A stretch of DNA of 64,000 bases from assembly GCA_965224415.1 (NCBI GenBank), contig CBDCZB010000004.1, positions 62,001 to 126,000 on the forward strand, written 5' to 3'. The notes under the pieces were generated by a model. It searched no databases. It was not told the origin of the DNA and was given only the letters and a program-made list of their open reading frames with translations. This DNA comes from DAOUJI01 sp965224415 (GTDB lineage: Bacteria; Chloroflexota; Dehalococcoidia; Lucifugimonadales; JAGWBF01). Of the stretch, positions 36,314 through 45,578 are shown piece after piece (the stretch's first letter is position 1; every line of letters starts with the position of its first letter). The position numbers were made by a program, and so were the translations under genes.

Positions 36314-37267
36314 ATGGTGACTATTTCCCTGGAGCCTGAACTTCTGACGCGGCTTGAGGAGACGGCTGCCGGGATTGCCTTTGACGTGGGGCGGATTCTG
36401 GTCGCCAAGCTGGGCGGAGAATTGACAGTCGAATACAAGGACGAGGCCCAGCGAGACCCCGTCACCTCCGCCGACAAAGAGGCGCAGGAATACATGGAAC
36501 GGGTCATACGTGAGAGGTTCCCCCAACATTTCATACTGGGTGAAGAGGGGGAGGACGACGAGCCGGACCAGCCGCCCTCTTCGGACTTTGTATGGATCCT
36601 CGACCCCCTGGACGGCACCGGAAACTTCCTCAACGGGCTTCCCATCTTCGGCTCTTCCATAGGAGTGACCTATAAAGGCGCCCCGGTTGCGGGAGCCATG
36701 GCAATACCATGGCCGTCGCCGGAGGGCATCAGAGTGTTTCACGCCTCCATAGGTCGTGGCGCCAGGATTGACGGCAAGGACTGGTCGATTCCTGAAGCCG
36801 ACGGGTCAGAGTCCGGCGGGCTGGCGAGTCTGCCCGGGTCATTCGGAGGCCGGTATAAGTTCCGCAAGGGCACGCGGGGCCACATCGCGGACGTTCGGGT
36901 TTCAGGCAGTGTCGTGTATGAGCTTGCCATGGCGACGTTGGGGGTGTTCCGCTATTCCCTGCTGGGAGGCCCGAGGGTCTGGGACGTGGCGGCGGGGGCC
37001 GTAATAGTCACAGAGGCGGGAGGAGCCGCATTGGTGAGCCGTGGACGGGGAGCGGGGTGGATGCCGCTTACCCATGTTGGCCCTTCGTGGACCAGAGGTG
37101 ATGGAGACTCAGCCTCCCCTCCCACAGTCAAAGAACTCCGTGCCTGGGCGACACCTATGATAGTCGGGCGCAAGGATGCCGCTGAGACCGTGGCGGCCAA
37201 CCTGGACGACCGCATATCCGTCAGGGCAAGAGCCCGAAGGGCTGTAAGGCGACTATTCGCTGGTTGA
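36314..37267 (+). CDS. inositol monophosphatase-family phosphatase
   Basis: Mg-dependent phosphatase of the IMPase/FBPase fold, about 317 residues. Metal-binding landmarks are ILGEEG, WILDPLDGTGNF (about 95-107) and WDVAAGAVIVTEAGG (about 225). Members dephosphorylate inositol phosphate, PAP or fructose bisphosphate. Start is ATG 36314 or GTG 36317, both close to GGGAGG; an upstream ATG at 36266 lies too near a -10-like element. The C terminus carries an unusual Arg-rich tail. Confidence 0.87.
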   Translation: MVTISLEPELLTRLEETAAGIAFDVGRILVAKLGGELTVEYKDEAQRDPVTSADKEAQEYMERVIRERFPQHFILGEEGEDDEPDQPPSSDFVWILDPLDGTGNFLNGLPIFGSSIGVTYKGAPVAGAMAIPWPSPEGIRVFHASIGRGARIDGKDWSIPEADGSESGGLASLPGSFGGRYKFRKGTRGHIADVRVSGSVVYELAMATLGVFRYSLLGGPRVWDVAAGAVIVTEAGGAALVSRGRGAGWMPLTHVGPSWTRGDGDSASPPTVKELRAWATPMIVGRKDAAETVAANLDDRISVRARARRAVRRLFAG

Positions 37268-37423
37268 CGTGAATTTGTGCAGCGCCTTTACACGACAATT
37301 CATGTATCAAGCCTATCCAAATGAAATGATTATCGTGGTACTATACGGGGTAACTTTCTCTGGTCGGTCGAGTCGTTCTTTCCGAAAGTCCCGTTGGAGG
37401 GATCGGATAAGCAGGAGGTCTAG

Positions 37424-38956
37424 GTGAAGGTCCAAAGAGTCGCCTTTATTAGCGCCGAGTTGCCTTACTGGAACCTTGTAACTCACGCCGTCTTTCCGGA
37501 ATACGGAATGCCGCTTGTCGCCACCATAGTTAGGGACGCCGGCTACGACGTGGACATGTTCGTGGAGCACATCGGCCCCATTGACTGGGACCGGGTGTTG
37601 GCAGCAGACGTGGTCTGCTTCCATGCCTTCAGTTCCACCATGCCCACGACCATAGATTACATAAACAAGATAAAGGATGCCCGGCCCGACATGCCTATCG
37701 TTCTTGGAGGCACCCACGCTTCCGTAATGGTGGAGGACTCTCTTCAATATTGCGACGTGGTGGTCCGGCAGGAGGGCGACGAGAGCCTGCCCGAGGTCCT
37801 GGAACGATGGAGAAATGACGAAAGTTTGGACGGTGTCCTGGGGGTTTCCTACTGGGACAAGGGGTTGATGAGGCACAACCAGGGCCGGCCATTCGTCCAG
37901 GAGTTTGAGACTATACCCGACCTGGAGCTTATCGACGGCTACATGGACTGGCCCAGGTGGAAGCTTCTCTGGAACCTCAGAATGCGCTGGCAGGTGCTTC
38001 AGACGAGCCGCGGCTGTCCATACGACTGTTCCTTCTGCATTGCCCCCAGAGAGCTGGGACGGGGATACAGGGTGCGGAGCATCGATGCAGTCATCGACGA
38101 CATCAAGTACCAGCAAAGCCTGAACGGAACCAAATATTTCTTCATGGTGGACAACCATTTCACCGTTAAACGGGACCGGACCAAGGAACTTCTGCGGAGA
38201 ATCATCGACGAAGGGATTCAATGGTACGGGATATGCTTCACCAGGCTTGAGGTTGCACGGGACGAGGAAACCCTGGCCCTCCTCAAACAAGCCCAGATAA
38301 ACACCCTGTACATCGGGCTGGAGTCCTTCGACAACAGGGTATTGAAGCTCCTCAACAAGCAGCAGAACAACGAGAGCATGAAGCAGTCCTTGGCCAAGAT
38401 AAAGAAGCACAATCTCAGGGTGCTGGGGTCATTCGTTCTGGGTTCGGACGACGATGACGTCCAGAGCATCAGGTCTACCATAGACGCGGCCATAGAGGCG
38501 GACGTGGACTACGTGGCCTTGTTCCCCTTAAGCGGATACCCGGAGGAGAACGCTCCCACCATACCCCTTCACCGCTTCTTGCTTCCCACATGGGACAAGC
38601 TGGACGGGACGTTTGTCATCTTCTTCCCCAAGAACATGAAGCCGTCCACGTTGCAGAAGGAAATCAACAAGTCATACAAGAAGTTCTATGGTCCCAAGCA
38701 GATATTGCGGCGGTTCCGACAGGGCGACTTCTTTGCGGCCACCAAGAGGATGGCCTACTACTACTGGGTATGGGAAATACGAAAGAGCACGGCCAAGTGG
38801 GCCAAATACCTGGAGAGCATCGAAGCCCAATACTACGACGAGAACGAGCAGCTAATCGAGGAGAGATTGCCTGCTGAAGGCATCCACCCGGCCAAGTACC
38901 CAGGGAACTCCCGGAGCGCCGGAGTGGAGTGGGCTACCATCGGCGCCTCGCGCTAG
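37424..38956 (+). CDS. B12-binding-domain radical SAM protein
   Basis: 510-residue class B radical SAM enzyme. Residues 1 to about 140 form a cobalamin-binding Rossmann domain without the DxHxxG motif, so B12 would bind base-off. The radical SAM core has CPYDCSFC with Cys198, Cys202 and Cys205 in CxxxCxxC spacing, followed by the ENHF-like DNHFTVKRDR and GLESFDNRVLKLLNK. Start GTG 37424 follows AGGAGG. Relatives methylate unreactive carbons, build hopanoid or bacteriochlorophyll groups, or modify peptides. No gene neighbour hints at the substrate. Confidence 0.87.
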   Translation: MKVQRVAFISAELPYWNLVTHAVFPEYGMPLVATIVRDAGYDVDMFVEHIGPIDWDRVLAADVVCFHAFSSTMPTTIDYINKIKDARPDMPIVLGGTHASVMVEDSLQYCDVVVRQEGDESLPEVLERWRNDESLDGVLGVSYWDKGLMRHNQGRPFVQEFETIPDLELIDGYMDWPRWKLLWNLRMRWQVLQTSRGCPYDCSFCIAPRELGRGYRVRSIDAVIDDIKYQQSLNGTKYFFMVDNHFTVKRDRTKELLRRIIDEGIQWYGICFTRLEVARDEETLALLKQAQINTLYIGLESFDNRVLKLLNKQQNNESMKQSLAKIKKHNLRVLGSFVLGSDDDDVQSIRSTIDAAIEADVDYVALFPLSGYPEENAPTIPLHRFLLPTWDKLDGTFVIFFPKNMKPSTLQKEINKSYKKFYGPKQILRRFRQGDFFAATKRMAYYYWVWEIRKSTAKWAKYLESIEAQYYDENEQLIEERLPAEGIHPAKYPGNSRSAGVEWATIGASR

Positions 38957-38995
38957 GCGCTAGCGAGCCTTGTGTTACAAGACCGATGGCTCCTC

Positions 38996-39022
38996 CTGGA
39001 TTCCGGCCTGCGCCGGAATGAC
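38996..39022. repeat. dispersed palindromic repeat, copy 1
   Basis: A near-palindrome with stem TTCCGGC/GCCGGAA lies downstream of the radical SAM gene. The 23-base core CTGGATTCCGGCC...GCCGGAA recurs exactly at 43360-43382. Such small palindromes are common as REP-like elements between genes. Confidence 0.75.
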
Positions 39023-39119
39023 AGGGGTTGGGCGGTCAGTACAGTTGAAGCGGTAGCCTGTAGGTTTCCTCTGGTTATCTCGACCGTTTAAACTCGTTGA
39101 CACACCAATACAACTGTCT

Positions 39120-40295
39120 CTAGGCCGGGTCCGGCTCCCATCCCCACGCCCTGGGTCCCCACTCCGGTTCGAACACCTCTCCGCGTTTCACCGTGAGGGC
39201 CGGCACGAGACACTTGTCCACCTTGAGGGGCGCCCGGAGGATGTCGTACACAACCCAGTCGCCTTCCTTCTCTTCCAGGACTGAGATGTCCGCCTGCATG
39301 CCGACCTTGAGGCTGCCGATGCGGTCCTGCTCGCCGACGGCTTTAGCTGGGTTGCCCGTACACATGGTGACCACGTCCTCGAAACTGAATCCCAGCCCCA
39401 TGAAGCGGGTCATCATCTCGGTCATGGAGTGAACGGTGTTGAGCCGTCCAGGGACCGTAATGTCAGTGCTGATGCAGTGGGGCAGCAGCCCTTGGTCTAC
39501 GATCCGACGTCCTACGTCGAAGGAGAAGTTCATGCGTCCGTGGGCGGTATCCAGCCACACTCCCCGGTCGGCGGCGTCCTTGGCTTCCGGCACCAGCTTG
39601 TTGTTGGCGTCCAGCACCCCTCCGGGGTTGGCTGTGAAGTAGTGAGTCAGTATGTCCCCTTCGTCCATGATGGGCAGAAGCTCTCTTATGACGTTGGGGT
39701 CGTAGCGCTTTTCGGTGTCCCCTATGTGGACCATCAGCTTGATGCCGCTCTCACGAGCCGCACGCTTGGCCAGCCTTGGCATCTCCATGCCGAATATTTC
39801 CAATGCAGGTGAGACCATCCTGGCCTTGATTCCCCTGACCAGGCCACGATGCTCCTCGCAGGCTTGGAGAGTGCCGTCCAGGTCGATGCTCCGCTCGGCG
39901 ATGATGTCCGGCATGGTGGATAGGCCGGTCTGGCAGATGTGCATGAAGGGAAGAATTTCCGTGTGGCAGTTTGGGATGATGTGGGCAGGGAAAGCACGGA
40001 AGTTGGCGCATCCGGCGCTGCCTGCATCCACCAAAGTCGTCACCCCTGCGTGGATTCCAGCCGTGTCAGGATTGAGGCCATTGGCCGTGATTCCTCCAAA
40101 GACGTGTGCGTGGAGGTCTATCATGCCGGGGATGACCAGTTTGCCAGGGACGTCGATAGTGCGTTTAACACCCTCGACGGGCAGGTCTGGGCCGATGGCC
40201 TCGATTTTGCCGCCGGTGACGGCGATGTCCGCCGGTCCGTTGAGTCCCTGGGATGGGTCTACGACCTTGCCGCCCCGTATGAGCAAGTCGGTCAT
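39120..40295 (-). CDS. amidohydrolase/deacetylase-family metallohydrolase
   Basis: 391-residue amidohydrolase-superfamily enzyme with the deacetylase branch pattern: LLIRGGKVVDPSQG opening, metal-binding DLHAHVF (about 60), VHIGDTEKRYD, HYFTANPGG and a terminal CTGNPAKAVG metal-loop region. Annotated relatives are N-acyl-amino-acid or dihydroorotase-like hydrolases. ATG 40295 has AGGAGG about seven bases upstream. It follows a CoA-transferase gene by 103 bases on the same strand. Confidence 0.87.
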   Translation of the reverse strand: MTDLLIRGGKVVDPSQGLNGPADIAVTGGKIEAIGPDLPVEGVKRTIDVPGKLVIPGMIDLHAHVFGGITANGLNPDTAGIHAGVTTLVDAGSAGCANFRAFPAHIIPNCHTEILPFMHICQTGLSTMPDIIAERSIDLDGTLQACEEHRGLVRGIKARMVSPALEIFGMEMPRLAKRAARESGIKLMVHIGDTEKRYDPNVIRELLPIMDEGDILTHYFTANPGGVLDANNKLVPEAKDAADRGVWLDTAHGRMNFSFDVGRRIVDQGLLPHCISTDITVPGRLNTVHSMTEMMTRFMGLGFSFEDVVTMCTGNPAKAVGEQDRIGSLKVGMQADISVLEEKEGDWVVYDILRAPLKVDKCLVPALTVKRGEVFEPEWGPRAWGWEPDPA

Positions 40296-40398
40296 GGGGA
40301 GCCTCCTGTAATGCAGTTGCTTCCCGCCTTCATCTTCGTTATGCAGGTTCAGGGTGGGCCGACCCTCGCCCCTCCAACGGGGAGGGGGCATGGACGGA

Positions 40399-41586
40399 CT
40401 ATCCGATGATTTCCGCCGCCCTTAGCTCGTCCAACTTCTCCGAGGAGAAGGACAGCAGGTCCTTCAGCACGTCGTCAGTGTGTTCTCCCGGCATGGGGGT
40501 TGATCCGACAACTGCGGGGGTGCGGCTGAAGTGCCAGAAGTCCCCAGAAACATAGATGCTTCCTGCGATGGGGTCAGGGACCTCGACCATCGCCCTCCGC
40601 TCCCAGGGGTGGGGGTCGTCGGCGGCCTGGGCAATGCTGTTCACGGGGGCGGCGGTGACGTCGCTCTTGGTCCAATGGTCAACCGCTTCCTTGATGCTCA
40701 TCTTGGCGTGCATTGTGTTTACAGCGTCGTTGATTATGCCAGCGTTCTCGATTCTCCGGTGCCTCTCCGTGAATCTGTCGTCCTCCATCCACTCGGGTCT
40801 GCCCAGGGCGTTGCACACTCTGGACCACTGGTGCTGGTCTCCTGTGGACAGCAGTATCCAACCGTCCTTGCATTCATAGGCCCCGTTGGGAGCGGGTTGG
40901 ACTCCGTCCCCTCGCCTGGGCTCTCCGGCCCCGCCGACGTATGCGGTTACGGGAATCTCGGTGTAGCTGTAGCCTGTGTCCGCAAGACATACGTCTATGG
41001 TCTGCCCCTTGCCGGATATGTCACGTTCGCGGAGGGCTGCCAAAGCGCCTATGGCGGCGTGAAGGGCAGTGGTGCGGTCGATGATGGGTACGCCGGCTCT
41101 AATAGGCGGCATCCCTTCGTTGCCGGTCACCATCATGATTCCCGACACGGCCTGGCCCACGGGGTCGTAGCCAATCTTGTCTTTGTACGGCCCGAACTGG
41201 CCGTAGGCAGAGACGTTGACCATGATTATCTTGGGGTTCAGCGTCTTCAAGGTCTCCCACCCGTAGCCCATCTTCTCGATTGTGCCGGGCCGGAAGTTCT
41301 GGAGGAAGATGTCTGACTTCTTGATAAGCCCCTCGATGATTTCCCTGGAGCCCTCTTTCCGCATGTCTATGCAGACGCTCTTCTTGCCGCTGTTGTACTG
41401 GACGAAGTAGGCGCTTTGACCGTTGGCGAAAGGCCCATGCGTCCTGGTCTCCTCCCCTCCGAGCCGTTCAACCTTGATGACTTCCGCTCCCAGCCTGGCC
41501 AGCACCTGGGCGCACCTGGGGCCCGCCTGGTGTCTGCCAAGGTCCAGGACTCTTACGCCTTCGAGGGGTGAGCTGACTTCCGCCAT
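40399..41586 (-). CDS. family III acyl-CoA transferase (CaiB/BaiF)
   Basis: 395-residue CoA-transferase. The CaiB pattern is clear: GVRVLDLGRHQAGPRCAQVL at the N terminus, GAEVIKVE, FLQNFRPGTIEKMG, and IGYDPVGQAVSG, which carries the Asp expected to form the acyl-enzyme. Moves CoA between carboxylic acids in catabolism. ATG 41586 follows GGAGG at seven bases. Substrate unknown. Confidence 0.92.
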   Translation of the reverse strand: MAEVSSPLEGVRVLDLGRHQAGPRCAQVLARLGAEVIKVERLGGEETRTHGPFANGQSAYFVQYNSGKKSVCIDMRKEGSREIIEGLIKKSDIFLQNFRPGTIEKMGYGWETLKTLNPKIIMVNVSAYGQFGPYKDKIGYDPVGQAVSGIMMVTGNEGMPPIRAGVPIIDRTTALHAAIGALAALRERDISGKGQTIDVCLADTGYSYTEIPVTAYVGGAGEPRRGDGVQPAPNGAYECKDGWILLSTGDQHQWSRVCNALGRPEWMEDDRFTERHRRIENAGIINDAVNTMHAKMSIKEAVDHWTKSDVTAAPVNSIAQAADDPHPWERRAMVEVPDPIAGSIYVSGDFWHFSRTPAVVGSTPMPGEHTDDVLKDLLSFSSEKLDELRAAEIIG

Positions 41587-41838
41587 AGAGAGACCTCCGA
41601 TTGAGTGGATGATTCCGGTAATTTTACGCCCACAGCTTTCAAAGGGCAACACGCACGTCACAAGGTACATTGCCCCCTCTCCCGTCAAGGGCGAGGGTTG
41701 GGGTGAGAGTGAATAATTGAAAAACTCGGTGGGAAGGGGCGCCAATGGCCCGTCCCAAGAGCCTATGCTACACTCTCATGTAATCACACGGGGCAGACCA
41801 AGGCAGCCCGAAAAGGGCAGCCGATTGGAGGGAGTCTC

Positions 41839-43269
41839 ATGTTGGACATGATTATCCGTGGTGGGCAAGTGGTGACTCCGTCGGGAGTGGGCGCCTGGGA
41901 CGTGGCTATATCGGGTGAGAAGATTGCTGCGGTGGCCGAACCGGGCACGTTGACGGAGGACGTCGGTAGAGTCGTTGACGCGTCCGGGAAGATAGTAGTC
42001 CCCGGAGGCATCGAGCCTCACGCCCACATCGCCGCTCCGGTGGCGCTAATGTCCGGCGTGGAGACGGCGCCGCCTGAGCAGGTTAGCAGGGCGGCCCTCT
42101 TTGGCGGAACCACGACGTTGACCGACTTTGCCGTGCAGGAACCTGGAGTGGACATCCCAGGGGCGTTTGCCGAGCGAGCCTCACGGTGGCAGGGTTACTC
42201 ATACTGCGACTACTCTCACCATTGCATGTTGTTGGGCCCGACTCCGACCAATGTTCTGGGGCAGATAAAGGAGGCGGTGGAAGAGGGATTCCCAACCATC
42301 AAAATATTCACCACCAACGTCCGTCCCGTGTTCAAGATGTCCGAACAGGACCGAAGGCTGGTGGGAATGGGCCACCTTGCGGCGATCATGGAAGAGGTGA
42401 AGGGGGCCGGCGGCATGGTGTTCGTTCATTCCGAGGACGACGATATCGTACAGTTCATGTACTCCAAGCTCCAGGAAGAGGAGCGGACCGAGCACCACCG
42501 TCTCTACGAGGTGCACAACAACATGTCCGAGGACATATCCTTCCGACGAGTCCTCAAGCTGGCTGAATGGACGGGCGCCGCCGTCTATTTCGTTCACATC
42601 AGCGCCAAGGAGGGAGTTAACGCCATCCGGGAATTCCGGGGGAGAGGCCTGCCCATCTATGGCGAAACGCTCCACAACTATGTGACCTTCAACGCGGAAA
42701 ACTACAAAGAGCCGGACGGCATGAAGTACCACACCTACCCATCCCTGAAGTCCGAGGAGGACAGGCTCGCCCTGTGGGACGGGCTGATAAAGGGCGGCGT
42801 CAACTGCATGGCCACTGACGAGTATTGCACCGACCTGGCGACGAAAGTCGCTGGCCGGACGGTATTCGACGTGACCGGAGGACACTCCGGGGCCGAGACC
42901 CGGGTCGGCATCTCCTACAGCGAGGGCGTGGTAAAACGCGGGATGAGCCTGGAGAGGTTCGTAGAGGTAACGTCCTCCAACGCAGCCAAAATCATGGGCT
43001 ACTATCCGCGGAAAGGCGCCATAGCTCCCGGAAGCGACGCCGACATCGTCCTCATAGACCCGGATGTAAACAAGAGGCTGACCATGGCGGACCTGCACAT
43101 AAGTGACTACTCCATCTGGGACGGTTGGGACGTACAGGGCTGGCCCACTGTGACCATCCTAAGAGGCAAGGTCGTCGTGGAGAACGGGGAGTTCTATGGC
43201 CAACTGGGAGGCGGCCAGCTCATCAAGCGTAAGATAGCAACTCCGGTGGTTGAACGCCCCGCCTGCTAG
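41839..43269 (+). CDS. dihydropyrimidinase/hydantoinase-family hydrolase
   Basis: 476-residue cyclic amidohydrolase. Metal ligands are visible: HAH in IEPHAHI (about 61), the carboxylated Lys in PTIKIFTT (about 154), His in VHSEDD, His in YFVHISAKEG and Asp in ATDEYC. It should hydrolyse a dihydropyrimidine or hydantoin ring, with the family preference not determinable. Start ATG 41839 follows GGAGGGAG. It is divergent from the CoA-transferase gene. Confidence 0.93.
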   Translation: MLDMIIRGGQVVTPSGVGAWDVAISGEKIAAVAEPGTLTEDVGRVVDASGKIVVPGGIEPHAHIAAPVALMSGVETAPPEQVSRAALFGGTTTLTDFAVQEPGVDIPGAFAERASRWQGYSYCDYSHHCMLLGPTPTNVLGQIKEAVEEGFPTIKIFTTNVRPVFKMSEQDRRLVGMGHLAAIMEEVKGAGGMVFVHSEDDDIVQFMYSKLQEEERTEHHRLYEVHNNMSEDISFRRVLKLAEWTGAAVYFVHISAKEGVNAIREFRGRGLPIYGETLHNYVTFNAENYKEPDGMKYHTYPSLKSEEDRLALWDGLIKGGVNCMATDEYCTDLATKVAGRTVFDVTGGHSGAETRVGISYSEGVVKRGMSLERFVEVTSSNAAKIMGYYPRKGAIAPGSDADIVLIDPDVNKRLTMADLHISDYSIWDGWDVQGWPTVTILRGKVVVENGEFYGQLGGGQLIKRKIATPVVERPAC

Positions 43270-43359
43270 GCCTACACTGGTACCCCGAATCTGGCCTAAG
43301 ACATGGGTTGAAGGGGCTGCCGGCTGGTAGCCCTGCTGCCGGGAACAACGGGGCGGCTT

Positions 43360-43382
43360 CTGGATTCCGGCCTGCGCCGGAA
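43360..43382. repeat. dispersed palindromic repeat, copy 2
   Basis: Second copy of the 23-base GATTCCGGC...GCCGGAA element, identical in the core to that at 38996. It lies 91 bases past the hydantoinase stop, upstream of the cupin gene. Confidence 0.75.
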
Positions 43383-43417
43383 AGACGATATGACGATATT
43401 AGGTAAGGAGTGAGAGC

Positions 43418-43756
43418 ATGTTTGTACGCATCTACACGGGAGACGACGGCGAGACCCATTTCGAGGACCTGCCCATGCCCGAAGGAATCAACTGGACCGC
43501 CGACCAACAACCGGCAACGGGAATACGCTTCAGGTGCGTTGAATCCGGGAACTTCGTTGACTGGCACGTTGCGCCGAGGCGTCAGTACGTGATCACCTTG
43601 CAAGGCGGGGCCGAGATAGGCATCGGCGACGGCACTGTAAAGAGGTTCGGTCCCGGCGACGTGCTCCTAGCCGACGACCTGACGGGCAGAGGCCACACCA
43701 CCAAGGCAGTGGGGGACGTGCCCCGCGTCTCCGTCGCCATCCCCCTAGACGAATAG
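43418..43756 (+). CDS. cupin-domain protein
   Basis: 112-residue single-domain cupin. The second motif, GDVLLADDLTGRGHTT, is recognisable, and the first-motif region reads DWHVAPRRQYVITLQGGAEIGI. The His ligands are only partly preserved. May bind a metal and act as a small dioxygenase, isomerase or ligand sensor. AAGGAG lies seven bases before ATG 43418. It lies beside the hydantoinase gene. Confidence 0.83.
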   Translation: MFVRIYTGDDGETHFEDLPMPEGINWTADQQPATGIRFRCVESGNFVDWHVAPRRQYVITLQGGAEIGIGDGTVKRFGPGDVLLADDLTGRGHTTKAVGDVPRVSVAIPLDE

Positions 43757-43877
43757 CGACCGTCTTTCGTTGACTCTATGTTGGCGGGTCGCATGACATA
43801 ACATGGAGCCCGTGGAGGCAATCATGTGGGCAGCACATGCCTCTGTAGGTTTATAGATGTTCCCTGTTGTAAGATAA

Positions 43878-44546
43878 GTGAAACTCACGATTCGCCGAGA
43901 CCTCTCTATGTATGCCACTGGTTGGCGGACCCTCCTGATTTCCGCCCTAATTGCCATAGGTTCCCTCGCGTGCACTCAGGCTGAGGTAACGGTTGTTGCT
44001 ACGCCTACCCCCGATCTCGGGGCAACGGTGGAAGCGGCTGTCGCCAGGGCGTTAGCCAGTCTTGAACCTACTCCCTGGCCTACACCAAGCCCCACACCAG
44101 ACTTCGGCAATTTACATGAATCCACCTTGGCTTGCTCCGGCCTGCAGACCACTGTGTTGCGACCTGGCTATTCGGACGGGTCATACGAAGGGGGATTGTT
44201 CCTCAATAATTCAGTAGCACGATCCCGTCTTAGTTCACGCCCCAGTCCGATAACTATTATGTGCGTCTTGATGGATGACCGAACGCAACAACACTGGAAA
44301 CGTAGCGGATGGGCACCCCTTGAAATATGGTGCGGCCTGAGTTTTGGAGGCTTACGGTACAGTTACGGTGGTAGCGATAAGACGGTGTTAGTCTATAGGC
44401 CATCCGGTGGTATGCATCGTTATCAAGGGGAATTTTACTTGCCTGAGAGTGTGGCGGAGAACCAACTATCCCGCAATGAACAAGGGGAAGGGCCCGTGTT
44501 AATGGAGATGTCGTGTAACACTACGCGCTGGAGACGGTACAACTAG
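43878..44546 (+). CDS. hypothetical lipoprotein with Pro/Thr linker
   Basis: 222-residue secreted protein. A signal segment ends IGSLAC, a lipobox; the mature protein begins with a Pro/Thr-rich tether (ATPTPDLGATV, PTPWPTPSPTPD), then a domain rich in Trp, Cys and Ser (GWAPLEIWCGLSFGG, MEMSCNTTRW). I do not recognise the domain. GTG 43878 is the start used; ATG 43908 is an alternative. First of an AT-richer block. Confidence 0.6.
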   Translation: MKLTIRRDLSMYATGWRTLLISALIAIGSLACTQAEVTVVATPTPDLGATVEAAVARALASLEPTPWPTPSPTPDFGNLHESTLACSGLQTTVLRPGYSDGSYEGGLFLNNSVARSRLSSRPSPITIMCVLMDDRTQQHWKRSGWAPLEIWCGLSFGGLRYSYGGSDKTVLVYRPSGGMHRYQGEFYLPESVAENQLSRNEQGEGPVLMEMSCNTTRWRRYN

Positions 44547-44634
44547 CAGAGACAGTATGAAAGGGTCATAAATCAAGAGTGCGGCCTCCCGCAGAGTGAG
44601 CTTACGAGGGTTAACTAACTATAAGGAGACACCA

Positions 44635-45129
44635 TTGGTTGACAGTATGAGCCGCCCTATGTGGAAGGACATATATAAGGAAGCTATAGCTGGCGGCCCA
44701 CACGACTTCCTAACTAATTTCGCCTTCCTCACAAATACAGCCATCCGATTTGTCCTATACATTCCAACCTGCCTTCTTACGCTTGTCTCAACGCTGACGA
44801 TCGGAATCGCTGCATCTGTTCCGTTGGTAGGGCCATTGGTGTTCTTTCCATTGAGTGCTGTTTGGGCTCTTATTCTTGGCATTCTGTCCGGGAGTTCATT
44901 GTTGTGGTACCGATCTCCGTTGACAAGGCCATTTCTCTTTCTACCCGGTGTGATGGCGGCGAATGTGGGGTTTACATATTCATCGTGTGTCCCACATATG
45001 GGCGAACGAGGCCAGAAAACCCTAAAGCTGAGCATCTGTGACAGCTGGCCCCATTCTCATAGTGTAATCCAATTCTATCTAGCGTTGGAACGTATACACC
45101 GACAGTCGGTGGAGGAAGGAAATGAATGA
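44635..45129 (+). CDS. hypothetical membrane protein
   Basis: 164-residue protein with two or three hydrophobic segments (about 33-85 and a shorter one near 100). The start is TTG 44635, six bases after AAGGAG. Its end overlaps the next gene by eight bases, so the two are translationally coupled. No known family. Confidence 0.6.
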   Translation: MVDSMSRPMWKDIYKEAIAGGPHDFLTNFAFLTNTAIRFVLYIPTCLLTLVSTLTIGIAASVPLVGPLVFFPLSAVWALILGILSGSSLLWYRSPLTRPFLFLPGVMAANVGFTYSSCVPHMGERGQKTLKLSICDSWPHSHSVIQFYLALERIHRQSVEEGNE

Positions 45130-45445
45130 CGACGATCGTGAACAACAAGACATCGATGAGCAACTTGATGCTCTCGTAGCGTTCAAGAACCAGAATCCTA
45201 GCAACAAGGAACTCTATGAATTGGGTGGAATTCTAGCAGGCCACATTGTGATGCTGGAAATGACACTGGCGTGGTTGATAGCTAAGGAAAACCTGACCGC
45301 AAATTTCGGGCAATGGTCGAACATCATTGAAGGAATGCAAGAGATAGGTCCTTACCCGCGCAGCCTGCAATATGGTCTTAGGGTCACATTACGTCGGCTC
45401 CGAGAACACGTAGCTATTTGGCAGCAGTCTTTAGGTCAGACTTGA
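45122..45445 (+). CDS. hypothetical helical protein coupled to the membrane protein
   Basis: 107-residue, largely helical cytoplasmic protein with an acidic N terminus and a basic, amphipathic C-terminal half (LRVTLRRLREHVAIW). Strong ribosome site GGAGGAAGG before ATG 45122. Overlap with the preceding membrane gene suggests they act together. No family recognised. Confidence 0.55.
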   Translation: MNDDDREQQDIDEQLDALVAFKNQNPSNKELYELGGILAGHIVMLEMTLAWLIAKENLTANFGQWSNIIEGMQEIGPYPRSLQYGLRVTLRRLREHVAIWQQSLGQT

Positions 45446-45578
45446 AATGGTCCGCTAGTCCTACCGTATATAATTTCCACTACAATGCAAGGTAAATCGA
45501 AGAACTAGGGCAAGGAATCGTTGGCGGAAGTGTTACGATAGTAATACATCCTTAATCAGGAGAGAGGTCAGGCTTACG

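Noticed and set aside
37313..38410. 365-codon minus-strand frame opposite the radical SAM gene
   Set aside because: The plus strand has the CxxxCxxC motif and a ribosome site; the antisense frame has none.
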